Positions 20,327 through 30,140 of a stretch of 64,000 nt of DNA are shown one piece after another. Below the pieces are notes generated by a model. The model ran no database searches and was not told where the DNA came from. It saw only the letters and a list, made by a program, of their open reading frames with translations. This DNA comes from Tritrichomonas foetus (taxonomy: Eukaryota; Parabasalia; Tritrichomonadida; Tritrichomonadidae): NCBI GenBank assembly GCA_001839685.1, contig MLAK01000566.1, forward strand, positions 41,144-105,143. Reading direction: 5' to 3'. The translations under genes were made by a program, and so were the position numbers. How positions within the stretch are numbered: position 1 is the first letter of the stretch; each line of letters begins with the position of its first letter.

Positions 20327-22135
20327 ATGTCAACGAAACGAAACAGATTCGACAGTACCTCCGACAGTGAAAGTGAGGGACCATCCCGTGAAAATTTTTA
20401 CAAGCGACCACGTGAAGAATACAGCCTTTCACATTCTCGCTCATTCGCAATCGAACGACGAAACGATTACTCACGCGGCCGTAGAGGCGACGACAGAAGG
20501 GGTAGAGGACGTCCCCAACGAGAGCGTTCGCCACCACCACAGCCAAGATCGGCTCCAGCGGTTGGAGTCAAGCTTGATCTCGATTTCACTCCATCAACAA
20601 CACCAGAAGAGCAAAAAGCATTTCTCAAAAAGAATCTTATCAAATTTGTTGTTGGCAATGATGTTCCACCACCTGCCGTCACTTTCGAAGAATTAAATCT
20701 ACCCGAAAATTTAATGCGCCAAATTCGATCAAATGGATGGGAAGCCCCAACACCAATCCAAGCAGTCTCAATTCCAGTCGCACTCAAAGGTAAAGACTTA
20801 ATTGGAATCGCAAAAACAGGATCTGGAAAAACCGGCGCATTTGTCATTCCTGCTATGATTCACATCACCCGTCAAGAAGCAATGCAACGCGGAGATGGTC
20901 CTATTGTCCTTGTATTGTCACCAACTCGAGAATTGGCGCAGCAAACTTCCGAAGTCGCACAAATATTCGCGCCATCAATTCGCTGTCACCAATGCTGCGT
21001 CTTCGGTGGTGCCGGACGGGGCCCGCAAGTCATGGAGCTACGTAGATCACCTGCTCTCGTGGTTGCAACGCCCGGCAGATTAATCGACTTCATCACAGCA
21101 GGCGTCATCGGAATGGAAAGAGTGAACTTCCTCATTCTTGATGAAGCTGATCGTATGCTCGATATGGGCTTTGAGCCGCAGATTCGTCAGATTATTGATA
21201 AGATTGGACCAAACCGTCAAACAATGATGTTTTCGGCAACCTGGCCAAAAGAAATTAGACAGCTAGCTTCAGATTATCTCGTTGATCCCGTTCATATGAT
21301 CATAGGATCAAACGAATTGACTACAAACTCATCTATTACACAAATCATTGAAAAAGTAGAAGAATTTGAAAAGCTTAGTAAAACTGTTGACTACTTGTCT
21401 GACAAGCATGATTCAAAAATTATCATATTCACAAAAACTAAAAGATCAGCTGATGATCTTGCGGATAATCTGAAATCTAAGGGAATGAACGCACTTTCAA
21501 TCCACGGCGATAAGCCTCAAACTGCTCGTGATTATGTCCTCAATAAATTCAAGTATGAAAAACGTGGAATTTTGGTTGCAACAGATGTAGCTGCACGTGG
21601 TTTGGATGTGACTGATATCGACATAGTTGTAAACTTCGACTTCCCTGGTGATATTGAGAGTTATATTCATAGAATTGGAAGAACAGCTCGTGGTACCAAA
21701 GAAGGAACAGCACTTACATTCTTTACTGACGAAAACAAAAACATGTCTCGTAAGCTAGTAAAAGTTCTGACACAAGCTCAACAAACAATTCCACCATGGC
21801 TCCAAGAAATGGCCAGCTTCACTCCACGTGGAGCCTCAAAGCAAGGATATGGCAGAGGTGGCTACGGCGGCGGTTACGGAGGTCGTGGCGGTTATGGTGG
21901 TGGTTACGGCGGCGGCTATGGAGGCCGTGGTGGCGGTGGCTACGGAAACAGAGGATACGACCGTGGAAGAGGTGGTTATGGTGGCGGATATGGCGACCAA
22001 TTCCGTGGCTATGGTGGTGGTTACAATGGTGGCTATCATGGTGGCGGTGGCTTTAATGCCGGAAGGAATTACGGACAACCACAACAACAACCAGGCGGAG
22101 CACCACCACAGAATTTCGATGGGCCCCGATATTGA
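20327..22135 (+). CDS. DBP2: DEAD-box RNA helicase, Dbp2/DDX5 type, with GGYG tail
   Basis: This ATP-dependent RNA helicase has about 602 residues. The N-terminus is Arg/Ser-rich. The phrase VPPPAVTFEEL followed by a Q motif (APTPIQ) matches the Dbp2/p68 lead-in. Visible motifs are motif I AKTGSGKT (162-169), PTRELAQQ, TPGRL, DEAD (272-275), SAT (303-305), ARGLD and HRIGRTAR (from 448). The tail from about 505 is a Gly/Tyr/Arg-rich repeat (GGYGGGYGG type), as in RGG-tailed helicases that bind RNA and phase-separate. Codon use is more GC-rich than in neighbours, as expected for a highly expressed gene. Known relatives act in mRNP remodelling, transcription and ribosome biogenesis. Ded1/DDX3 is a less likely alternative. 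Confidence 0.93.
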   Translation: MSTKRNRFDSTSDSESEGPSRENFYKRPREEYSLSHSRSFAIERRNDYSRGRRGDDRRGRGRPQRERSPPPQPRSAPAVGVKLDLDFTPSTTPEEQKAFLKKNLIKFVVGNDVPPPAVTFEELNLPENLMRQIRSNGWEAPTPIQAVSIPVALKGKDLIGIAKTGSGKTGAFVIPAMIHITRQEAMQRGDGPIVLVLSPTRELAQQTSEVAQIFAPSIRCHQCCVFGGAGRGPQVMELRRSPALVVATPGRLIDFITAGVIGMERVNFLILDEADRMLDMGFEPQIRQIIDKIGPNRQTMMFSATWPKEIRQLASDYLVDPVHMIIGSNELTTNSSITQIIEKVEEFEKLSKTVDYLSDKHDSKIIIFTKTKRSADDLADNLKSKGMNALSIHGDKPQTARDYVLNKFKYEKRGILVATDVAARGLDVTDIDIVVNFDFPGDIESYIHRIGRTARGTKEGTALTFFTDENKNMSRKLVKVLTQAQQTIPPWLQEMASFTPRGASKQGYGRGGYGGGYGGRGGYGGGYGGGYGGRGGGGYGNRGYDRGRGGYGGGYGDQFRGYGGGYNGGYHGGGGFNAGRNYGQPQQQPGGAPPQNFDGPRY

Positions 22136-23043
22136 CTGATTTAAATAATGGTTTAATAGTACACATAAAGTGATTGATAATCACTGATTATAGATGAGGA
22201 ATCACTTTTTAATTTGAAATTTTCTTTAAAGCGATGAAAAATAAAAATGTATATCTAATAGAAACTGTCTAACTTCTTCTTTTTATATGATTGTTTCATT
22301 TTTCATTTTGCTATGAACTCGTCCATTTAACTGACCGCGTTTAGCCTATTTTCCATAGATTTTTTTCGATGGCAGATGTGATAATGAAATGATGACTTGA
22401 TTATAATCATGAGACTAACATAAAAAATTATAAAAAATCGAGAATTCAAGAATTATTCCGCGATGAAAAGCTATTGGCAAATGGCTAGAAGGAAAACATA
22501 AAGATGACTCATGGATTTTCATGAAATAATTATTGAATAGTAAATAAATGATCACATGGTGCGTCTTTAGTGAAATATGTTTGTAAATGTTTAGAGAATA
22601 GAAAAATGATTAACCCTAAAGAAAATAAAAAATTACTATGAAGATAGTCAGAAATAGCACATCTGATTGCCAAAAAATTGAGTAATTGATGATATTATTC
22701 ATATTGCAGATAATCATCTGTCTAACGCGAGAAATAATCCAAGATTTAACAATAAAAGATGAATCAAATAATTGGAAGCGTTGGGAATATACCCAAATAT
22801 AAACTAGGATGAAAATATCGTTGTTACAAAAAGAATTCGAAATGTTTCGGTCATTTTGATTGGTAAAACTCTAAATAATGATGATTAAGCAGTCAAATCC
22901 TTTATAAATATATCTGTTGAGTCAGTTTGTGTGTTCAAAAAATCACGGTCGACAAATTTTTCAAATTTGGGTAAAGTAAATATTTTTAATTGAATTAAGG
23001 CAGAAAAAGAGTGAAAGGCGCAACTTGAGCGAGATGATTTTAT
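22136..23043. other. Long AT-rich intergenic region
   Basis: About 0.9 kb without a credible open frame or tRNA. Its right neighbour is a cluster of hairpins with a T-run at 23044-23182. Confidence 0.5.
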
Positions 23044-23182
23044 ACTATTCTACATTTGAATAGTTTATTCATTGAATTATAGTAGCCAAACGTCTTTCAT
23101 TGAAATCTAAAGTAAACGACCTCCAAATTACCCTTGAAAGGGAAATTTGGAAATAAGAAACGGTCTGTGAAACCGTTTTTTT
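23044..23182 (+). ncRNA. Candidate structured RNA with 3' hairpins and T7
   Basis: Three inverted repeats occur in 140 bp. ACTATTC/GAATAGT lies at 23044-23050 and 23058-23064. A 13-bp stem with one mismatch lies at 23123-23150 (CCAAATTaCCC pairing with GGGaAATTTGG). AAACGGT/ACCGTTT lies at 23158-23178 and runs directly into seven T's, like a polymerase III stop. No known RNA class is recognised; clear A and B boxes were not found. It could also be the 5' regulatory region of the Myb gene, whose ATG is 79 bp downstream. Confidence 0.3.
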
Positions 23183-23260
23183 GAATGGTATTATCAGAAT
23201 CGATTATATCAAAAAGTTTATGATGATTGATTCAATTGTATATTTCAAAATATTTAGCAC

Positions 23261-24601
23261 ATGCTTGCTCAAAGAAATGCAGTTGGACGAAGTAAAGTAA
23301 TATTTGAACCACTTGAACAAGACGTAGTTTCTCCTGAGCCTTCGAAAAAAATAACAATGGAAGATATCATGCCATTATTATCAATTACCAATCTCCAAGA
23401 AGACAGCCAAATTAATGAATATATTATAAACAACCTTAAGAATATTGCCAAGCACAAAATAATTCGTATTAATCAGGCAATTGAAGCCATCCGAGAAAAG
23501 TGGCCTAATGCGACTCCTTTGGAAATTTGGGTTGGCTACGACATTGCTGGAAATTGTTCTGACGATTTGCTTCTTAAACTCGACGAGCAGGGATTTACGG
23601 ATGAAGTGAAGGAGCAGCTCAAGCGCAGATTGTCACGCCAGCCTCTTGAAAAGGACGATAAAAAGAAAGACAACGAAGATATGGAAGACGATAGCGAAGA
23701 TGACGATAATGGTGATGATGATGGTGAATTTCAGGTTGCTTTTGTTCCACAGCCCAAAAAGCAGGTTAAATACCATCGCCGCTTTTCGAAGAACAACCCG
23801 GTCAGTAGCGAGCCGATTCCGCCTGCTCCAAAAGGCGTTTCAGAAGAAGAGTGGAGATCATGGAGTGACATCCACAGAAAGTCTTTCCTATGCGGTATGA
23901 AGGATCCTAATACGTTCCTTTATCGTAATTGCCCGCACGGCGTCCAAAGGAAGAACGGGCCGTGGAGCGAAGAAGAAAAAAGACTCTTTCTTAAAAGATT
24001 ACATGAAATTCGTGGCGACAAAGATACAATCGATGGAAAATGGGGAATCTTTTCATTGGGGGTTCCTGGCCGCGTTGGATATCAATGCAGCAACTTCTAT
24101 CGCCTATTGATTTCGAATGGTGAAGTTCACGATTCAAGGTATGTCATTGGAGAGGATGGAAAACTTCACCATACTTCACATATGCATCCCGAGCGCCAAA
24201 ATGCGGTTTCTGCACCAACAAAGAAGAAGTCAAAAGTTCCAATGAGAACATTTTCGATTAAATCTGTCACTTCACTGAAATTTGTTTTCAGTGCTACCAA
24301 CAAATCAGAACAAGCAGATGAAGATAATGAAGAAATACAGCCAACTCGTATCTTAGGAAGATATGAACGCTGGGCTCTTCAAAATCCTCTTCCTGATGCA
24401 GTCGACCAAATAACTAATGAATTGATAAAAGTGCCAACTTTATCACCAGATGGCTACGTGCTCGACTATAACACGTGGTTGAACATAATCAAAGACAAAA
24501 GTGAAAACCCGTTCACAAGGAATCATGTCAACAGACGCGACTTGATTGTTTTGACAATCGAGAATATTGAAAAATATCGCGGCTCTATTGTTAATTTGTA
24601 A
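23261..24601 (+). CDS. Myb/SANT-domain nuclear protein
   Basis: The 446-residue protein has one Myb-like helix-turn-helix at about residues 228-290: GPWSEEEKRLFLKRLHEI for helix 1 and VPGRVGYQCSNFYRLL for the recognition helix. It is preceded by an acidic Asp/Glu run (about 125-155) and a basic stretch. The residues before the domain (SWSDIHRKSFLCGMKDPNTF) look conserved and may extend the fold. Myb-like proteins are strongly expanded in trichomonads and several bind promoters, so a transcription or chromatin role is likely; the target is unknown. The stop overlaps TAAA. Confidence 0.8.
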   Translation: MLAQRNAVGRSKVIFEPLEQDVVSPEPSKKITMEDIMPLLSITNLQEDSQINEYIINNLKNIAKHKIIRINQAIEAIREKWPNATPLEIWVGYDIAGNCSDDLLLKLDEQGFTDEVKEQLKRRLSRQPLEKDDKKKDNEDMEDDSEDDDNGDDDGEFQVAFVPQPKKQVKYHRRFSKNNPVSSEPIPPAPKGVSEEEWRSWSDIHRKSFLCGMKDPNTFLYRNCPHGVQRKNGPWSEEEKRLFLKRLHEIRGDKDTIDGKWGIFSLGVPGRVGYQCSNFYRLLISNGEVHDSRYVIGEDGKLHHTSHMHPERQNAVSAPTKKKSKVPMRTFSIKSVTSLKFVFSATNKSEQADEDNEEIQPTRILGRYERWALQNPLPDAVDQITNELIKVPTLSPDGYVLDYNTWLNIIKDKSENPFTRNHVNRRDLIVLTIENIEKYRGSIVNL

Positions 24602-24951
24602 ATTAAACTATTCATAATCAATTGAATAAATGAAAGGATTACTTACTAATTAGTAATTAATTAGGATTGATGAAGATTGATATTAATTAATCTAATTAGT
24701 ATTGTTCGTTGGTGTTATCTTTTTATTAAATGATTTTTATTCTTATTTTCATTCATCTATTCGTGAATTTTACATGATATATATATATTTATATAAATTG
24801 GAAATATAAGCTTAGCAGTAACTTTTTTATTTATTATATACAAATACAAAAAAGCGGAAATGAGATTCTGCAATGTGCGCTGATGATAATCAAAATATAA
24901 CTGGAAAGTAATTTGTCGGTGGTTCGAATTCGTAAAAATGATAAAAATTCT
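24602..24951. other. Intergenic DNA between convergent genes
   Basis: Very AT-rich. A GGTTCGAATTC at about 24921-24931 resembles a tRNA B box but no tRNA fold can be drawn around it. No gene is seen. Confidence 0.5.
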
Positions 24952-25152
24952 TCATTTAGAGTCTTTTTCTGCGTGTATTTTGGCTACAATTTGTTCAACT
25001 TGTTGATATAACGGAGAGATTTGTAGATCGATATCGGATAGTAATTTAAAATCGGGAAATTGCTCTTTGACGGGTTTAAGGTCATGTGATTCTGATGTAA
25101 AGTCCAAAAACTCGCCAAATTGAGTTTTATATTCATCACCAAGGTTTGACAT
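24952..25152 (-). CDS. Small protein, 66 residues
   Basis: The family is not recognised. The product is acidic to neutral and helical, with heptad-like hydrophobics in its C-terminal half (LSDIDLQISPLYQQVEQIV). Codon composition looks coding, the ATG is preceded by an initiator-like TCATT at 25173-25169, and it is divergent from a longer gene 180 bp away. These points favour a real small gene, possibly a subunit of a complex. Confidence 0.5.
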   Translation of the reverse strand: MSNLGDEYKTQFGEFLDFTSESHDLKPVKEQFPDFKLLSDIDLQISPLYQQVEQIVAKIHAEKDSK

Positions 25153-25317
25153 GATTCTGTATTTTTATAATGATATACTATGTGAAAAATCAGTTATGAT
25201 GGTCAATTCATCAAACCACACTCGGTCAATAATATTTGTGAATGTTTGGTTAACTATATATTAGTTAACATCACAGAAAAATAGTGAAATGAAACACATC
25301 AAAAAAAATGATGCTTA

Positions 25318-25322
25318 TCATT
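25318..25322 (+). promoter_or_regulatory. Initiator-like TCATT
   Basis: TCATT lies 10 bases before the ATG at 25333, in the distance range of trichomonad initiators. The role is inferred. Confidence 0.5.
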
Positions 25323-25332
25323 AGTCGTCAAG

Positions 25333-27060
25333 ATGACAATTTCTCAGTCATTCATTTGTGATTTGCGAAGGTCAGATCAAGATACCATTGCTACATCAAT
25401 ATTCGCAGCGAATCTAGCGGAATCATTTTGGGAATTCACACTTTTCCTTGCTTCATATTATAGACCAAGCGAGGAAGACGAAAATCTTATTCAATGGTCG
25501 TTTTACGCAATCGACTCACATGGGAAACTTCACTTATTACTGCCAAATGGTGACTTCTCTTTATCAAAAGTGTGTGAAGCTCTCGAAAGCTTGTCGACAA
25601 ACAATTTTCTAAACACAATTCCAACTTCGCAAGATCCACTAGCGACAGCAATCGACTTGTGTTGTTTAAATTCATTGCAATCGACTTATATTTTCATTAC
25701 ATCGAACTATGAATGGTCTTCCGATATCGATAAAACTATTCGTCGAATAAAGCTTGTAAATAGCTCACAAATCGACTTTAAATTTGTTATAGTATCAGAT
25801 GACAAAGAATCTATCTCCGGCCTCGAACAATCCAACAATCCAATTTTATATTCTTCGGTAAGAAATGACCAGCAGATTATCACAGAAAATCACTCAAATG
25901 AGAATGATTCTAATATAAATCTAGGAAACAACAAATTTCATGGGAATCAGGAAAATGAAAAATGCGGTAATTATTTTCCTGAAAATCACGAAAATTTTGT
26001 AGAATTTGTTGCAGAAAAAAATCTTGGTGGAGTCATCCATTTCTTGAACAGTGATGATGGATTTTTCCAATTTTTCAGATCAATAGCAGAACCACTCGTT
26101 TGTCCACTGAAAGAGGAAGTTTTGGAAATTAGTGGTCATGAAATTCACATGTGGACTCAACCGCTCTTCCTGCCTGTTGTTTTCACAAATTCAATTCTAT
26201 CATGTAAGTGTCACAACATTCCCGTTCTTTGGCGCCACACTCATGCTTGTAGAGTCACCAAAAAGAAAATTAGCAAATCCCAAACGCGAATAGAACCGTC
26301 ATTAGGATCTTTCATTTCACCATTTTCTTTAAATTTATTTTCCAATCTCATAAGCCATGAAATACCAAATCCAATTGCAAAAGATGCGCATAATAACAAT
26401 CCTTTTAGCCAATTAAACACGCCAGACATATTCGCAAACCACAAAAATGTCACAACAAGTAAAAAAACACAAAATTTAATCAAAAATCATAAAAATGTGA
26501 ATCCAGACATAGTTTCAATTAATTTAAACAAAAGAAAATCTATTGAAACTGGTTTTTTTGAAGTTGATGATAGTGATGATATCTTTGAAGTTTCTGAAAT
26601 CGGAGAGAAAAATGAAAAGTCTGAAAAATTTCTAAAATCTTTGAAGTCTAATCAAGAAGCATTAAATCAACCAAAATTAATTGCGAAATTTCGAATCCAT
26701 GCTCCAAAAATTGCAGGAAGTATCCTTGGTGGTGATGCGTGTATTGCCTATTCTGAAGGTGGAGATTTCCATCGCCTTTTGAACGAGCTGCGTTGCGCGA
26801 ATGAAGCGATTCTCGCATCTCTGGAGCCCTCTTTAGCAGTTGGTGGTGAATTTTTTGCTGTTTTCCCTGATAAGATGGCACCTGTCATACATATCAGGCG
26901 TGTCTTTGGAAGAATGCAGCTTCTGAGGTTGGATGTATCTGCTGGATTCTTAAACAACTCACTTCCATGTCAGGCTGAGGTATGTACAAAGCCCCTCCTA
27001 GAGAACATCGAGCTAGTAGATGAAATCAATCCATTCATGATATATAAAAGTGGAATATGA
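25333..27060 (+). CDS. Unrecognised protein, 575 residues, with possible vWA-like N-terminus
   Basis: No family is recognised. Residues 1-165 alternate short hydrophobic strands and helices (FICDLRR, WEFTLFLASYY, YIFITSNYEW, FKFVIVSDD), which is compatible with a Rossmann or von Willebrand A-like fold. Residues 190-230 and 340-460 are low-complexity and Asn/Lys/Glu-rich. A Cys/His-containing patch (SCKCHNIPVLWRHTHAC) lies near 295-312. The C-terminal 120 residues look ordered (IAGSILGGDACIAYSEGG, then LAVGGEFFAVFP). No signal peptide or membrane helix is seen. Confidence 0.7.
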   Translation: MTISQSFICDLRRSDQDTIATSIFAANLAESFWEFTLFLASYYRPSEEDENLIQWSFYAIDSHGKLHLLLPNGDFSLSKVCEALESLSTNNFLNTIPTSQDPLATAIDLCCLNSLQSTYIFITSNYEWSSDIDKTIRRIKLVNSSQIDFKFVIVSDDKESISGLEQSNNPILYSSVRNDQQIITENHSNENDSNINLGNNKFHGNQENEKCGNYFPENHENFVEFVAEKNLGGVIHFLNSDDGFFQFFRSIAEPLVCPLKEEVLEISGHEIHMWTQPLFLPVVFTNSILSCKCHNIPVLWRHTHACRVTKKKISKSQTRIEPSLGSFISPFSLNLFSNLISHEIPNPIAKDAHNNNPFSQLNTPDIFANHKNVTTSKKTQNLIKNHKNVNPDIVSINLNKRKSIETGFFEVDDSDDIFEVSEIGEKNEKSEKFLKSLKSNQEALNQPKLIAKFRIHAPKIAGSILGGDACIAYSEGGDFHRLLNELRCANEAILASLEPSLAVGGEFFAVFPDKMAPVIHIRRVFGRMQLLRLDVSAGFLNNSLPCQAEVCTKPLLENIELVDEINPFMIYKSGI

Positions 27061-27483
27061 AATTACAAATTAATCCAAACATAATTAAAATTAAGACTTG
27101 GGACAATATTTTCAGATCTGTTTGGGTTTTTGTCTAAAAGAAAATATACAATAAAAATAAAATAAAATAAAAAACTCGAATGAAAATGATTACACGTATT
27201 TGATACTTGGTGGTTTATTTTACAACTTTATTTTCAAAGTTTTCAAGTTTTGTTTTTGCTTTGAGTCCTATTTTTATTTGAGAACAATTCCATATTATGT
27301 TAAGATCGAAAAAATATCTTTTCTGTCAAATGATATAATTATCTCTATTTTAATCATTCGAAGCGAATGTTTTTGGTGCTGATATAAGCAGAGTACGTGA
27401 AAAAATAAAATAAAATAAAATACTTCATTAACCTGAAAATAAATTTTATTTATGGAGTATTACCAAGGGTGTTGAGGAAATTA
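27061..27483. other. Intergenic DNA between convergent genes
   Basis: No supported gene. A hydrophobic 60-codon plus-strand frame at 27200-27382 lacks coding character. Confidence 0.5.
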
Positions 27484-28874
27484 TTAAGATTTGTATACCT
27501 CTTCAATGGATAAATAAAAAAATCGAACGCTTCTTTTCCATTTATTATTTCCTTGATATGCAAATGAATATGGGGTCTCATCAATCATAAAATAGAATTC
27601 TATATGATCAATATGTAAAATCATGTAAAAAGGAAGAAACTTGATTTTCGATATTGACATCAATATTAGGATGTGCTAGTAATAGGTTTTTAATTTCAGG
27701 ATGATTTCTTTGACATGCAATTAATAATGGTGTCTCATCAATCATAAAATAGAATTCCATATGATAAACATGTAAAATCATGTAAAAAGGAAGAAACTTG
27801 ATTTTCGATATTGACATCAATATTAGGATGTGCTAATAAAAGCTCCACAATTTTAATGTGATTTCTCTCGCATGCAATTAATAATGGTGAATCATTAATA
27901 ATAAATTATAATTCCATATGATAAATATGTGAAATCATAAAATATAAGGAGATTTTATCTAGGTGATTAACAAAGATATTCGGATGATTCAATAAAAGTT
28001 CAATGACTTCCACACAGTTGTTTTTTGATGCACAATGAATGGCTGCAGAGTGCAAATCAAATAAGAATTCCTAATTTATAATGAAAAGAATAAAAGTGAA
28101 AAATGAGATAAAACAGGTGAAAAACCGTTAACATCAATATTTGGATGATCAAGTAAAATCTTAACCAACTCAATAGGCCCGTACTCACACGCATAAATTA
28201 GAGGAGTAGTTTTAATCACTTGTAAGAATTCTTTTTCTACAAAAAATGTAATTATGAGACAAATTAGGAAACTAAAATAGCATAATTAACATCAATTTTG
28301 GGATGCTGTAACAAAAGTTTAACCAAATCTAAATGGCCTTTCTTGATAGATTCGAATAGAGGAGTATTATAAAAAATACTTTAAAATTCCTGATGCAAAA
28401 TTTTTGAAAACTATTCAATAATGAAGAATCGTATCCGGTAGATTGGGATCTATATTTGGATGATTTAATAACCGTTTAATCACATCTAAATGCTCATTTT
28501 GGCAAGCTAAATGAAGAGGTGTTGTGTGAACTAAAATATTGACCCAGGATAAATAAATGATTTGTGACAATGAAAAAATGATGTAGATTTCATGTTGAAT
28601 ATTAACATCAATATTAGGATACTTCAATAAAATATCTACAATTTCAGTATAACCACAGGAGCAGGCTGCACGAAGTGGGTGTATGTGAATATAAATATAT
28701 GATTTCTGATAAATAATTTTATGAAAATCATAAATTTCCCTAAAATTGTCTTTTTTGTGTAAAATTCAAAATTGGTGTATTTTAGAAAAAGATTAACCTT
28801 CTCATAATGGCCAGTTTTACAAGCTTCATAAAGTGATATAAGTTGAATGATATTATAAAATTGTCAATAAAAAA
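27484..28874 (-). other. Nine ankyrin repeats, each separated by a 57-62 bp spacer (continuation of the gene at 28875-30131)
   Basis: On the minus strand nine ankyrin units begin (Thr-Pro position) at 28839, 28681, 28522, 28365, 28207, 28046, 27890, 27733 and 27576. Repeat bodies are intact, for example TPLHLACQNEHLDVIKRLL and TPLLIACQRNHPEIKNLLL, each ending in HPNIDVN-like sequence. The unit length is 156-161 bp: a constant 99 bp (33 codons) of repeat plus an extra 59, 60, 58, 59, 62, 57, 58 and 58 bp inserted near codon 31. The inserts contain stops and change the frame, while the repeat bodies do not. The inserts resemble one another near their 3' end (GAATTCTTATTTGATT-like). The last unit ends at the stop at 27484. 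They could be introns of an unusual type, or the array could be a pseudogene. Confidence 0.75.
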
Positions 28875-30131
28875 TCAAAAAAATGATAAAAAAAATGATA
28901 TTACTATTTCTTTTTCTTTTGTTCTATCAGTGAATTGTGTCAGAATATGTGAATCAAGTAGATAACAATGTAAGTAAGATAATAGAAAGGCATATATTTT
29001 CATCATGTTAAATATTTCGCTATCCAGATTCTTTTGTTTATCATTGTCGTTGTTGTTTGTTTCAAAAGGGAATTTTCCTAACAAGCTTTGGGATATTTTT
29101 TCTAAAAAAAAGGCTGAATATACTTTGACTCCAAAATCAGATAAAATATTTAAGTCATTGAAAGAAGGAAGAGAGATATTACTAAGTAAATAGTATGCTA
29201 AATCATAATGCTTACATATCATAGATAATATTATGCAGTTCACATCAAATTTGATTGGGGATTCTTCTTCCAAAATATGAATTATTTCTGGATTTCCTCC
29301 AATCAAACAAGATACGGGTTTAATATTTGCTTTCTTTATAAACAGATATATAAAGATATTAATTGACCCAAAAGCCATTGCATATTGAATAAAGCTAGGA
29401 TTGTCATTTTTATTATTGATATCACCATTAATTTCAAGAAATGAAGGCTGTATTTTTTCATTAATGTTATCGAATTTGTTAACATATTGTAGAAAAGAAT
29501 CCATATCATCTTCACGAATAATTTTTGCGATTGGTGAATTTGAATGACCTTCTTTTCTAATTTCTGAAAATAAATCTAGATTATACTCATCTGTTGAATA
29601 ATGACGAGAAACTTGTTCTTCATCTAACAAAAATTTTTTCATTGTCTTTTGGTAAAATGCAATATCTTGTGTTTGAATTTCTGGAAGAAAGAAAAGAAAG
29701 AAATCTGGTTCTGATTGACTTCGAATGACATTTTCAATTGAAGAAAGATCAATTACTTTCTTTTCATAAAGATGAAGTAACAGTAATTTGTTATTCCTTA
29801 AAACAGGAAAAAAAGTCGACTGATGAAAAACATCTTTCAATGAGAAATTCAAAATTAATTCATCTAATATCATATAAATTATGGATATTTTTTTTTGTGC
29901 TTTTTTTTTATTTGTCATACTACATATAATTGTTAAATGTGCTAAAATGTGAAGAAAAGCTTCATATAAAGAGAAATCATCCTGAATAGCGATTTTGTGT
30001 AAATATGAAAAGAATTCATTTAAATCCTCATAACTGGTTTGCTCTTCAGAATTAAGAATTGAAAGCAGAGTATCTTCTAGATTCCAGAGACAATTCATAT
30101 TTTGGATGAATTCATCGCAGGATTTCGACAT
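28875..30131 (-). CDS. Trichomonad-type ankyrin-repeat protein, N-terminal exon or fragment
   Basis: The open frame gives 418 residues with the helical N-terminal region seen in trichomonad ankyrin proteins (DUF3447-like): FAMAFGSINIFIYLF-type helices (PSFIQYAMAFGSINIF) near residues 240-265 followed by degenerate ankyrin pairs such as ISMICKHYDLAYYLL. The frame stops shortly after TDRTKEKE, inside a T-rich spacer, and the classical ankyrin repeats resume 36 bp further on in another frame. The ATG at 30131 has an initiator-like TCATT just upstream. Ankyrin proteins are one of the largest gene families in trichomonads; partners are mostly unknown. Confidence 0.75.
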   Translation of the reverse strand: MSKSCDEFIQNMNCLWNLEDTLLSILNSEEQTSYEDLNEFFSYLHKIAIQDDFSLYEAFLHILAHLTIICSMTNKKKAQKKISIIYMILDELILNFSLKDVFHQSTFFPVLRNNKLLLLHLYEKKVIDLSSIENVIRSQSEPDFFLFFLPEIQTQDIAFYQKTMKKFLLDEEQVSRHYSTDEYNLDLFSEIRKEGHSNSPIAKIIREDDMDSFLQYVNKFDNINEKIQPSFLEINGDINNKNDNPSFIQYAMAFGSINIFIYLFIKKANIKPVSCLIGGNPEIIHILEEESPIKFDVNCIILSMICKHYDLAYYLLSNISLPSFNDLNILSDFGVKVYSAFFLEKISQSLLGKFPFETNNNDNDKQKNLDSEIFNMMKIYAFLLSYLHCYLLDSHILTQFTDRTKEKEIVISFFLSFF

Positions 30132-30135
30132 TCTG

Positions 30136-30140
30136 AATGA
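30136..30140 (-). promoter_or_regulatory. Initiator-like TCATT of the ankyrin gene
   Basis: On the minus strand TCATT lies four bases before the ATG at 30131. An intact promoter element argues that the gene may still be expressed. Confidence 0.5.

Noticed and set aside
21796..22139. Trp/Arg-rich or Val/Ala-rich frames overlapping the helicase tail
   Set aside because: They are other-frame readings of the GGYG-coding repeat.
24921..24931. GGTTCGAATTC resembling a tRNA B box
   Set aside because: The bases around it do not pair as a T arm or acceptor stem and no A box lies upstream at tRNA distance.
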